DNA from: Girardia tigrina
Lineage: Eukaryota > Platyhelminthes > Tricladida > Dugesiidae
DNA length: 64,000 nt
Assembly: GCA_001938485.1 (NCBI GenBank)
Contig: MQRK01250390.1
Span: forward strand, 30,537 to 94,536
Direction: 5' to 3'
Shown here: positions 22,868 to 33,730 of the stretch, one piece after another
Layout of the letters: every line of letters starts with the position of its first letter
Position numbering within the stretch: the stretch's first letter is position 1
Notes under the pieces: generated by a model
The model's database searches: none
The model's input: the letters and a program-made list of their open reading frames with translations, nothing else
Told to the model about the DNA's origin: nothing
Translations under genes and position numbers: made by a program

Positions 22868-23896
22868 ACGGCGCGAATTTCATATAATGCAGCTTTTAAA
22901 ATGAGAGCAAATGAGAAATCCAAGAAAATAGGGAATCGGGCAGCTGCCGTGAAATATAACATTAATGAATCGATGATTAGAATTTGGCGCAAGTAAGAAG
23001 ATGACCTCTGGCAAGTAAAGAAGACCGAATCCAGCTTTCAGGAAAATAAAGCGAGATGGAACGACCTTGAAAATATGCTTGAGCAGTAGATACTTGCTAA
23101 AGAGCTCTGAACAGAAGCGTATCCACTTTCAACATTGAATTAAAAGGCAAAAGCATTTGCTCAATCTATTGGGATCAACAACTTCAAAGGTGGATTTTCC
23201 TGATGCTCAAGATTTAAGAACAAAAATCTCTATCAATCCCTGTAAAAACTACTTTCGCAAAGAAAAATGATCATCTTAAGAGGATTGAAAATTTCAGCAA
23301 TTATTGCCAAAGAAAAGTCGATGAAAAGGACATTACGACTGACCTTATTATCAATATAGATGAGATGTCTCTGACATTTGACATACCAATAAATCGGACA
23401 GTGGAAAAAACTGGTACTAAAACAGTATCAATTAAAAGAAATTGAAATGATAGTTCATCTTAGCGTGTCAGGTTGATGGGAAGACGTTGATGCCAATGAT
23501 GATCTTCAAAAGGAAGAATGTCAAGATAATCATTTCCCTTCAATATTCTGGTGAAGGCTAATAATATAGGATAAATGGACGAAGATATGATGATGGAATG
23601 ACTTTCTCATGCTTATGTGAGACAAACCGATGGATTCTTCCACCAAAAGCCATCTCTACTGACATATGAATCCATGGCTGCTCATATCCCTGAAAGAGTA
23701 AAATATTGTGTAAGGCAGACTAATTCCAGTTTATCAGTTATTCAAGGTTGCCTTACCAAGCTTTTAAGTTGAAGATGAGATTGAAGTTGGAAAAATGAAT
23801 GGCAGAAAGAGAGCATACTTTCACTGGATCAGTGAAAGAGAGAAAAGCAAGCTATTCCACATTATGTCAATGGGTTGTTGAAGTATGGAGGATAGT
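22868..23896 (+). mobile_element. Tigger-like transposase pseudogene
   Basis: The order of a Tigger/pogo transposase is kept across frames: AAFKMRANEKSKKIGNRAAA and NESMIRIWRK (first helix-turn-helix, 22890-22995), KARWNDLENML (CENP-B-type domain, about 23050), PINRTVEKTGTKTVS (about 23390), LMPMMIFKRKNVKII (about 23488-23533), ETNRWILPPKA (about 23620), and at the end WMAEREHTF, RKASYSTLCQWVVEVW (23800-23890). Many stops and frame changes break it, so it is much older than the pogo element 750 bases upstream. It stops exactly where an LTR-like repeat begins (23897), so its 3' end was probably lost or moved by that insertion. Confidence 0.75.
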
Positions 23897-24165
23897 TGTG
23901 AGGAATATTTTGATTGTTTGATGTTTTTGTGCTTGAATGTGTATGTTGATTAGGAAATAAGTCTCTCCTACCAAGATGGATGATCAATATTTGAATTCTT
24001 ATTATCTGAAAATATGTTATGTTTAAAATTATTTTTAATTTCAAATAATTTTACAATTTTAAATAAGTTAATTAATTTTTACAATTTTTAATAAATAAAT
24101 CAAATTAATATTTTTTTAAATAAGTAATAATCATTTTAATTTCTATCCAATAAGTTTTTAGTAAA
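23897..24165 (-). mobile_element. LTR-like repeat, family B, partial
   Basis: It starts TGTGAGGAATATTTTGATTG and contains a TCTCTCCTACCAAGATGGAT word. Reverse-strand copies occur at 36116-36219 and 48096-48180. It is bounded left by the Tigger pseudogene and right by the family A LTR. Fossil fragment. Confidence 0.5.
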
Positions 24166-25073
24166 TATTGGGTTCTTGATCAAAATTTGAAAGCATAATT
24201 TGCAAACTTTATTTCTCTACAAATTTCATTATTGAAACAAATTTATGAGGAACAATATTTCGATTACATAATCCAGATCTAAAAATTCTAAATATAAATA
24301 ATAATATCGATGTATAAATATATATATGTTATTTTCTTCAATTTTGCATAAATCATATTTTGTTTCTGTTTTATTATTTTTTATAATGTTTATAAATTTA
24401 GATCTTTAAAAATATTTTAATAGACATATCCTGTAAAACTTCCATTCCTAAATAATTTTTCTTTAATTTTAAATCATTCCATTTTAAATTATTTTTTTAA
24501 TAAAACTTTCTATTGACAATTAAATTCAATATCATTATGATTTTTATTTTAGATTTGATTTTAAAATATTTAATCAATTATTATTTTTTTTAATAAAAAC
24601 TTTCCGTGTACAATTAAATTCGATAAACATTCTAATTTTATTTTAAATAGTGTTACAAAATATATCAAAATCTTTACAATATTCTTTAACTTCAAAGATG
24701 ATATTTTAATTGTGAATTTTTAAAACTTATTTTTTATAAAAATTTGTCCCAATTTAATTAAAATATTATCATTACTCTAAAATTTTTTACAAAACTTATT
24801 TCATTTTAATTAGTAACATACTATCTGTGAACTATAATTTTTACAAAAATTATTTCAATTTAATTAGTACAAATATTACCTCTAAAATATATTTTTATGC
24901 AATCTTATTTATTTTAATTAGTAAAAAATATTATCTATAAACATAAATTTTTTATTTAAAAAATTATTTCATTTTCATTAGTCGCACATTATTTTTAATT
25001 TATCTAAAATATAAATATGATTTTTAATTTAAAAATATCAAAAATTTAAAGTTCCCTAAAAGGAACCCCAACA
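24166..25073 (-). mobile_element. LTR, family A, of the adjacent gypsy fossil
   Basis: Read on the reverse strand it opens TGTTGGGGTTCC at 25073 and closes TTTGATCAAGAACCCAATA at 24166 (about 908 bases). A purine tract (ACGAGGGGGA) immediately precedes it at 25074-25083, as expected for the 3' LTR of a Ty3/gypsy element. Related LTRs lie at 1-351, 13550-13979 and 42851-43517. Confidence 0.7.
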
Positions 25074-25083
25074 TCCCCCTCGT

Positions 25084-27904
25084 TTTTAAAATTTTTCAAC
25101 ATTTCAAATAAGTTGTCTACCATTTTTGTCTTTCAATTTGTAACTTCTTTCGTGAATTTTTTCTATAATTTCATAAGGGTCTTCGAATCTATCTTCTCCT
25201 TTCGTTCTATTTTCCTTTTGAATCCAGACTTTTTCGCCAACCTTATAAATTCTTCGCGTTACATTTTCCTCTGGCTTGTTTTTTTCTTTTAGTCTTATTC
25301 TGATATCCTCCCGGTTTATTTTGCTGTTATCATACCACTTTAGTCCATCTATTTTCTTCACAAATACGACTTCTGCTGGACTGCACCCTATCATCTTTTG
25401 TTTCGTTGCATTTATAGTGAATTCCACTTCCGGTAATATGTCTGCCCAACTTTTAGCATTTCTTTCTTTCAAACTTGCCTGTATGAATTCTCGTATTGTC
25501 CGAAACTGTCTTTCAATTATCCCATTTGTATTATGGTGATATGGGCTAGAGAAAATCAATTCGATACCTTTTGCTTCCAACATTTTTACTTTTTTCGCTT
25601 CGAAACATTTCCCCCAGTCTATGTGGATCTCTTTTGGTGCTCCAAAATTTAATATCCCTTTCTGTAATATCATATGTACTATTGTCTCTGCATCTTGTCT
25701 TATAATTGCTGTCTAACTCACGTATTTACTGAAATGGTCAATTATTCCCAAGATGTATCTTTCTTTTCTTACTGTATCATTCCATGGTCTGCAGATGTCT
25801 ATATAAACTTTCTCAAATATTTCTGACGTTGTTATTTTTATGTTTTCTTCCTTTGTCTTTGTGGTTATTGTCTTTGTTCGTTGACACTCCATGCATGATC
25901 CTACCACCTCTTTTATCGTTTTCTTTTCTTCTTCCATGTCAAACTTGTCCCTCAGATATTCATATACTTTTTCGGCTCCCACATGACACAATAATCTATG
26001 TGTTTGTATGATAAGATCGCTTCTTTTTTCTTTCGGTATCCATTCTTTCATATCCACTCTGGCTTGACTTCTCGTAGTCACTGCTAATAATCTCGTCTTG
26101 CTTTTTTTCCTTTTCTAGCTTCTTCGTGTTCCATGTGGCATTGTGTACATGTGTCGCAATTATGGCTTGATAACATATCGGTGTTGCCGTGCAGCACTCC
26201 CTTTCTATATTCTATTTCGATATCCAAACTACTTAAGTAATTCATCCACGTTTGGAATTGAGCCGTTAAGGGGTTTCTTTGTTTGAAACATGAACGTTAT
26301 AGCTTTATGATCCGTTCTCAATTTAAATCTCTTCCCGTACAGATAATGGTTGAAATGCTGGCAAAAATAAAAAATTGCCAAAATTTCTTTCCTTTTTCAT
26401 GTGCTGACATTGAATGTGATCCATATGCTATTACTTGCTCTTTCCACGAATCACTTATCTGTAAAAGTACCGCCCCTATGCTATCAAAGCTGGCATTTGT
26501 ATCTAGAATAAATTGTTTTTCGAAATCTGGGAAGCTCAGTATTGGTGCCTTTATCAGTGCTTCCTTCATGTCCTTAAACGCTATTTCGCATGCATCCGTG
26601 CAGATTAACTTTTCTTTATTTAAACCACACATTCCTTCTAATACTTTGGCTTTCTTTGCATATCCTTTAATAAACCTTCTATAATAGTTGCAAATTCCTA
26701 AAAAAACTTTTCAAATTCTTAATACATTTCGGCCTTTGGAAATTTTCTATCACTGCAATTTTTTCTGGGTCTGTATGTATCCCTTGGTCATTTATTATGT
26801 GTCCCAGAAATTTTACTTCCGGTCGTAACATCTTACATTTCGCAGGTTTTATTCTTAGTCCTGTTTGTTGGATCCTCTCAAATACTTCTCTTATCACCTT
26901 GTAATGTTCTTCCTTTGTACTTGTCGCTATTAGTATGTCATCCAAAAAACTGATGCCCCTTTCTTTATTAGTTTTAACACCTTTGTCATTAGTTCTTGGA
27001 ATGTGCCTGGGGCGCGGCTATGCCAAAAGGCATCTGTTTAAAACAAAACTGTCCTGTCTTGGTGAAGAACGCCGTCTTTTCCTGAGATTCTTTATCCAAT
27101 TCTACTTGATAGTATGCATTCCATAAGTCTATTGTACTAAAATATTTGGTACCATGTAATCTATCCATCATTTCCGCTATATTCAGCATGGGGAATGCTT
27201 GGCGCTTAGTGATTCGATTTAACTGTCTAAAATCCAGACACAATCTGATTTCGTCCTTGTCCTTTTTCCACACGCATACTATTGGTGTGTTGCATTCAGA
27301 ATTACATGGTTTTATTATTCCGTTTTTCTCCAAATTTTTTATAGCTTCTTCTAGTTTGTCTTCCAGATGTACTGTCTTCTCGGTTTTATGTTTATGGGTC
27401 CCTCTGCTGTCTCTATTCGGTGTTGTAGCAAGTTTGTACGACCTATGTCCCAATCGTTTGCCATAAATACTCCTCCATATTCGTAAATTATTTTCTCTAG
27501 TGTTTTATCATTCTTTGTGTCTATCACTTTTAATGCCTTCTCGTTGGTGATTTCTTTTCCAAATTTAGCTTCGATTTCACATATGTTAGTTCTCTCTGTT
27601 TCCTGATAATTCCGCTCTTTCCATTGCAATTCTATTCCGAACTCTTTCATCAATGGTATTCCTCCGATCATCTCTGGTCTCAAATTTTGCACTATTACAA
27701 ATCTATATGACCCTCAAATGTGTGATCTACCAACATTTGGTCAATTAAAATTATATTTATCGGCTCGAAAATTTGCTCAGAGGTTATCGGAATAGCAGAG
27801 TTTATATATGATGAGTGATAATAATTAATAATGTGTTCCCTCCGACCAAAAGATATTGAGATCTTGATATCCTTGCGCCCCAGCCATGCTGCATCCGTGA
27901 TCAT
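25084..27904 (-). mobile_element. Ty3/gypsy pol fossil
   Basis: On the reverse strand, in the usual gypsy order, are reverse transcriptase (FSTIDLWNAYYQVELD; KFLGHIINDQGIHTDPEKI), RNase H (DASFDSIGAVLLQ), the integrase zinc-binding region (HRLLCHVG...CMECQRTK), the integrase core and a C-terminal GPY-like part (DPYEIIEKIHERSYKLKD). It is joined to its 3' LTR at 25073. Gag and the 5' LTR are not seen. The element is broken, with roughly half a dozen breaks, and looks moderately old. Confidence 0.85.
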
Positions 27905-29252
27905 GATACCAACAAAACATTTGATTTGAGAATGTGTGAAAAATTATTTTGGAAAAAATATTATTTATATTTTTTATAAAATATTAATTAAACTTTGGAA
28001 TCATTAGTAGTTATCTGTGAAAAAATAGCAATTTAATGTGGTCGATTTTTCCGTGTTTGAAAGAGAACATTTTCTGTGTCTTAGTTTAGATTCGGCTGGT
28101 CCTGGAAATTGAAAAAGTTTCAGCAAAAATTTGAGTTTTTAAATGAATTTTGGTGGAATTATAAAAGCTAAATAAGATGTATGTAAGATTCTTTTTTTAA
28201 GTTTGAAAAACAAATTATTGAAAGAAAGAAAGGGAAATTGTGATGAATGAACGATCAGTAGGAACATAGTCTTAATGGACAGGATTATCCTACATTTCCC
28301 GATCAAAGAGTTTAAGATATTCCAACAGATCAATAAAAACATTATCATAAAAGTTTTGTCCCTTTGTTTTCCATCAAACGTTCACTATTCCCTTTCATAA
28401 CATTTAAGTTAGGAAATATTAAAAGACAAATAAATATAAGAAAAAAGAAAAAAAATAATTTACATAATATAAAATTAATTAATAAATGTTATTTTCATGT
28501 TATACATAATTAATTCTATAATTTATACATTTATTGAGAATTATATCTTTTAAATATTTCTTTCATTTTCACAAATGAAATAATTTAATTATATTTTATT
28601 TCGCTTAGTTTTCATTAAATTTCAATAGCTATTTAAATATTATTTTTTTCCAATTTTAAAACATTTTTCCTTTAAATATTTGATATAATTAAATGAAAAA
28701 TAAAATCAATAAAACTCGTTTTGAGAAAATCAATAAAAAATGTTTTATTATTTCTCACAAAAAAGATCTCATTGTAGATGTAAATTTGTTTTGTGTTTCT
28801 TTTGCCGAGAGTCTCAACATCGCATAATAATTATTTTATATTAAATATTTTATTATGTTAACTTGTATATCATTAAATTTATTGCTTTTTTAAAACAAAT
28901 TCTAAAAATCGAAATTTATTTTTTTTAATGAAATGTGTGTGTTTTTTTACAAAATATTTTATATAAAGATAAAGTTTAACTATTTATAAAATATACTTTT
29001 TTTCTTTAGGATCGGTATTAAACTATAATAAACCTTTTTAAAACGGTAACCATATGATTTATTTATTTTTATTAGAGCTTTAATATATCCAAAAGCTTTG
29101 TTAATAAGGTATTGTGAAAAGTTGTGAACATGACAAATTAGATGGTTTTAAGTTGATTCAATAAGTTATTCAAAATATTGTTATTCAGAACCTTTTCATC
29201 GAGAATATCACAGAAGTTTAAAATATAAAAAGTATTAATGAACTTTTTGGTT
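27905..29252. other. AT-rich stretch, no gene seen
   Basis: The 5' part of the gypsy fossil would be expected here but I find no match. A low-complexity frame at 28139-28348 is probably chance. Confidence 0.5.
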
Positions 29253-29795
29253 TGTGGTGCTCCGGTCATACGATCGAAAAAAACATTTAGAAAAAATTGA
29301 TTAAAAAATATTCTAGTTTGAATAATATGATATTGATGTACTCAAATTTGAATATACAAATGAATCTTATGACCGAATTTAAATGTTTTTATCATGAGTT
29401 TATTTATTAAAAATGCACAAAGAAAAACTGATGATAAAATGTTGCGTACATCGGATCAAGAAAATCCGCATCACTGACGGAACAAATCCGACCGACTGCA
29501 TTACCGGCACTTGTCCACTGGTGTGGCACTATCGGCACGCGTTACCGGTCCAATGAAACCATCCGATGCCGGGAAAGTTGATCGTGGAGACCGCCCACGA
29601 TTCAAAGCGGAACCTACCGCCCCACGTTCGGTGGTGAACAACGGAAATCGGCGCACATCGACCGCAACACCGACCCATCGACCGGCTGGCACTTGATATA
29701 TGGTGAACCTCCGATCTAATAAGATGTTCCAGTCGTCCCAGCTCGATCTGATGGCCGTCTCACCATGGTCTAATAAGTATACATACGTGATAACA
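29253..29795 (-). mobile_element. Probable solo LTR, family C
   Basis: The left end TGTGGTGCTCCGGTCAT is the complement of the ATGA(C)CGGAGCACCACA-type terminus also seen at 50960-50969. The distal half is AT-rich and the proximal half (29480-29790) GC-rich, the same layout as at 50580-50969. The likely start on the reverse strand is TGTTATCACGTATG at 29795. Fossil; the boundary at 29795 is inferred. Confidence 0.45.
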
Positions 29796-30282
29796 GAGAT
29801 AATAATAATAGGTAATATAACTGTAACATAAGGGTATTTATGGTAGTAGGAGGCGTTTTTAGATATCTCTTCGAGTTTAAATTAATTTTATATAATATGT
29901 AGATAATACTTTAAGCTTGGAATTTCCTCGTTTAGAATCAAAGAAATTAATTAAAATTTAAATAAAATTTAATAATCCTTACTTAAAAACAATATTATGA
30001 CAGGTCATAATGAAGAAAAGAGTGTTCATATCATAAAAAAAGAAATATTTGATCTGAGGGAAAGCATAACGTAATAAAAGAGGACTTGGATAATATAGTT
30101 TATAGAATATTCTTGTTATACAAAAGCTTTATGAATTTTAGGATTTGGAAGTAAATCAAATCAGTTTTGGTAACAGAATGAATTGAGTTGTTAAACTGAA
30201 ATTTGTAGAACTAAAGTCAAAATTTATTGATAATTTTCGAATACAAATATTTATGTCATTCATCGAAGTATACACCATATTA
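29796..30282. other. AT-rich stretch, nothing recognised
   Basis: No coding or repeat structure seen. Confidence 0.45.
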
Positions 30283-30362
30283 TCGACAAACATTTTTCAT
30301 TTGAACAACAGCTTGTTGAGGCAATTTGAATAAAAATTTGGTGGGCATTATTATATAAATTA
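30283..30362 (-). mobile_element. mariner C-terminal fragment, duplicate
   Basis: 80 bases nearly identical to 31608-31687 in the same orientation. The reverse strand reads PPNFYSNCLNKLLFKWKMFV, the FY..G(I).KL..RW.K.V pattern of a mariner C-terminus. An assembly gap lies between the two copies. Confidence 0.6.
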
Positions 30363-30652
30363 GTTAAACCTTTTATTGTTTACTTTTGTATGTGATTTTA
30401 CTTCATTTAATTCGGGGTTAAGTGATTTAAAATTATTTTTGGCATGTGATTTTGATTTACTTGTTCTGTAGAATATTTATTTACTTTATTTTTTTATCAC
30501 ATTTTTTTTACAACGAAATTCGGTGATTTATCGGGTTTCTATGAACTGGCTAATTTATCGAGCGAAAATATCGAAAATGTCTTTAACAACATTTGCCATA
30601 TCCATTATCGCCGACACTTTAATCAATGAACATCGTATTTGTATTCGTCAAT

Positions 30653-30931
30653 NNNNNNNNNNNNNNNNNNNNNNNNNNNNNNNNNNNNNNNNNNNNNNNN
30701 NNNNNNNNNNNNNNNNNNNNNNNNNNNNNNNNNNNNNNNNNNNNNNNNNNNNNNNNNNNNNNNNNNNNNNNNNNNNNNNNNNNNNNNNNNNNNNNNNNNN
30801 NNNNNNNNNNNNNNNNNNNNNNNNNNNNNNNNNNNNNNNNNNNNNNNNNNNNNNNNNNNNNNNNNNNNNNNNNNNNNNNNNNNNNNNNNNNNNNNNNNNN
30901 NNNNNNNNNNNNNNNNNNNNNNNNNNNNNNN
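30653..30931. other. Assembly gap
   Basis: 279 unresolved bases (N). Frames running through it are meaningless. Confidence 1.
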
Positions 30932-31064
30932 TTATCCGAGTTTCATTAGATTAATTGAGAGAAAAAAAATTTTGTTCAAAAGCCGAATTTTCGTGACAGT
31001 AAATAACAATTCAATCAATCTCTGTCTCTTCTAAATAATTATTTATTCAAATATAAATATTCTT

Positions 31065-31065
<1 letters not shown>

Positions 31066-31106
<41 letters not shown>

Positions 31107-31117
31107 ATATATATATT
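31066..31117. repeat. (TA)n microsatellite
   Basis: A TA run with one GTGTATA interruption, just beyond the gap. Confidence 0.85.
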
Positions 31118-31231
31118 TCAAATATCGTTCGAATTTAATAATTGGAAATTAATGATATTGAAATAAATAGAAATATTTATCATTGTTTAAATAAATGGAA
31201 AAATGAAATCGAAACGAAAATTACTAAAATG

Positions 31232-31432
31232 CCGCGCTTGGTTATGCTGGTGATTTTATTGTACTTTATATCATATTTAATAAATTGTTAATTATTATTA
31301 TCACCGCGCTTGGTTATGCTGGTGATTTTATTGTACTTTTTATCATATTTAATAAATTGTTAATTATTATTATCACCGCGCTTGGTTATTCTGGTGATTT
31401 TATTGTACCTGTTATTATATTTAATAAAGCTT
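31232..31432. repeat. Tandem repeat, 72-bp unit, about 2.8 copies
   Basis: CCGCGCTTGGTTATGCTGG starts at 31232 and 31304, with TTATTCTGG in place of TTATGCTGG at 31376. The units are nearly identical over the first two copies, indicating recent duplication. No coding potential was seen. Confidence 0.9.
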
Positions 31433-31607
31433 ATTTACTTTAATAAGGTGATTATTTATCATTTATTTTTTTTTCTTAAAAAAAACGAAAAGTTATTTAT
31501 AGTGGATATACTAATTTTTTTCTTTTTGATAACTAATTTATAAGTAGAAATAATCATCAAGGAGTATTTACTCCTTGACTTATCCGATTCGAGTATTTAT
31601 TTCTACA

Positions 31608-31990
31608 ATCGACAAACATTTTTCATTTGAACAACAGCTTGTTGAGGCAATTTGAATAAAAATTTGGTGGGCATTATTATATAAATTCACTGCCAATTTT
31701 ATGGCATCTTCGAATTGAATTTTTTCTATCTAAACGTTTTTTCAAATTGAGGAAGAAATAGTAGTCAGTTGGGGCTAGTCAGTCTGCTGAGTATGGAGGA
31801 TGATGCAGAAGTTTAAACTCAAATTCCAATAGTTTTGTCTTGGCTTTAGTGCAGTATGTGATTTTGCATTGTTGTGGAGCAAGATGAGAGTCAAACTGTT
31901 TACCAAATGTTTTTCTTTGAGTTTCTGCATTATATCTTCCAAGTGGTTGCAGCTGTTGTGATTTACAAACTAGATTTCATGAAGTCATAA
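31608..31990 (-). mobile_element. mariner transposon remnant 4
   Basis: The reverse strand carries LVNSLTLILLHNNAKSHTA (catalytic Asp changed to Asn in the HDNARPH motif), LHHPPYSAD followed after a stop by LAPTDYYFFLNLKKRLDRK, and FYSNCLNKLLFKWKMFVDC. It is a decayed middle and C-terminal part; the N-terminal half and ends are not found. Its last 80 bases recur at 30283-30362. Confidence 0.75.
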
Positions 31991-32907
31991 TGAATTACAA
32001 CTGCGACAGACTACTAAACGCTCATCATCAGCATATTTTAATGAATGTTGTGCTTTACTGTCTTTTAGTGCTTCATTCGCGTCCAATCAGCTTGCTAAAC
32101 GTTTCCATTTATCATATTTAATCAAAAATCATTATTGTTTTATCTTTAAAATCTTTGATTTTCTTAATAAATTAGTAGTAAAGCATCTTGCATGATATCT
32201 TACTGGTAATGTTTTACAAGTAATTCGCTTCAAATAACAATTTAAACTACGTCATAAAGTCTGGTCCTAAAACTCTAACTTATCAAGGTACTAGTTTGAA
32301 GCAAAACTATGATCGCTAGATTGTCACCTATACTTGTATTGATACATTTTGATTCTTACTAATATCAGTTACATGTTTTCTACAAGTTGAAAGTCCTTGA
32401 TAAAGAAGAAGTAATAATAAATAATACAAATTGAAAATAAATTATGATTATAATTTATCAATATGAAGAGTATGATTGTTTTTTTTAAGTAGGACCACTG
32501 TCCTGGTGGCGTCTCGACAAGAACAATATTATTGAATGTTAAAAAAATAACTTCAATTTGTCAATGTATAATCGTTAGATTGATTGTTCGATTATGAGAT
32601 TAGGTCTATATAGTTATTTGCAATGGAGAATTGAGGAAATGTTTAACTTAAATATGATATGGATACAGATTCTATAGAATTTTGTTATCTTGTTTGACGA
32701 TTGAAATAATTAATTTTAGGAAATTTATTTGTAGAGGTTAAGCACCTAGCTGAATTCAATTTTCTTCATTTATTGATAACGACTGAGGGCGAAAAATATT
32801 AGTAACGTTAAAATCCTCTATCTTCAAAACCATATTTTTGATTGAAAAATACCGACTGCTTTGAAAAATGTGTTTAATTCACAATAAATTTAGTAAGCTA
32901 AGAAAGA
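31991..32907. other. AT-rich stretch, no gene seen
   Basis: No recognised gene, repeat or element structure. Confidence 0.45.
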
Positions 32908-33420
32908 TTATTTATTTATTTTAATAAATTCTGCGAGCTTTTCCGGAATGCCTGCCATTAGACTTGCAATTGTAGTTTCTGTCACGTTTTTGGCTGCATT
33001 ATTCCACTTGTTCCGAAAATCTGCAGTTGTCTGTGCCCTCTTGTTTGTCGTTCTCAAATGCCTTGTTACCAGGGCATAATATCTTTCGATTGGGCGAAGC
33101 TCTGGAAAATTTGGTGGGTTTGCCTGTCATTGCACATAATCGACGTTATTGTTTTCGTACCACTTCTTGGCTGCCTTAGTATAGTGACACGATGCCAAAT
33201 CCGACCAAAAGAAAGTAAGACCTCCATGCTGACTTATGAATGGTAATAAACGCTTTTGCAAGTACTTCACATAGACTTCTGTGTTTATTGCGCCAGATGT
33301 GACAAAGCTTTTATTACTTTTCCCGCATCCACATATAGCCTGCCAAACAAGAAATTTTTTGGGAGACTTAGATTTCAAAGTTGATGAGGAAAAATTGAAG
33401 CAATTTGTGAAATTTATAAA
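32908..33420 (-). mobile_element. Tc1/mariner-superfamily transposase, 3' half
   Basis: Reverse frame from about 33378: SPKKFLVWQAICGCGKSNKS, FWSDLASCHYTKAAKKWYEN (second catalytic Asp), one in-frame TGA at about 33126, then PPNFPELRPIERYYALVTRH (the third acidic residue, Glu) and FRNKWNNAAKNVTETTIASL to a natural stop at 32908. Apart from that single stop the last 155 codons are intact. The N-terminal DNA-binding half and the first Asp are missing. The family is the DDE type common in arthropod genomes with FW.DLASCHY and NPPN.PELRPIE motifs. Confidence 0.8.
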
Positions 33421-33466
33421 AGTAATCCTAACACATCAATAGGAAAAGCAATTCATCATATGTATT

Positions 33467-33730
33467 ATTAAGAACATTTAGACAAGTCTCGTTTGAATTT
33501 TTATTACAATCAGATTTAGAGTCATTGTGAATCTCAGAAGGTCTTTCATCTTTTGCTATTCTTCTAATTGGTTTTCTTATTTCTGTTTTTAATCATGATT
33601 ATTCGAACAATTTTTCTAAGTTATTTTTTAAAATATTTAACCTCTAAAAAATATTAATTAAAAAATAATAATTTTTACCATTTTTCAATAAATCCCAAAA
33701 TAATAAATATGTAATCAAATTATTAAAAAT
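33467..33730 (+). repeat. Dispersed repeat R, copy 2
   Basis: The same ordered words as at 4254 and 35734 (ATTAAGAACATT, TTAGAGTCATT, CATGATTATTCGAACA, AAATTATTAAAAATG). It is interrupted at about 33731 by the terminal array of the MULE, so the MULE probably inserted into this repeat. Confidence 0.6.

Noticed and set aside
25276-27466. Several + strand open frames across 25.2-27.5 kb
   Set aside because: They mirror the gypsy pol on the reverse strand, whose motifs (FSTIDL, zinc-binding HHCC, KFLGHI) fix the true strand.
29501-29696. Overlapping open frames on both strands in the GC-rich patch
   Set aside because: GC-rich DNA opens frames on both strands; there is no motif, and the patch fits the GC-rich half of an LTR.
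30523-31034. Long frames spanning the N gap
   Set aside because: They consist mainly of unknown residues; no evidence of coding on either side.
31232-31432. CRISPR-like array
   Set aside because: Units are contiguous 72-bp tandem repeats without unique spacers, in a eukaryotic setting.
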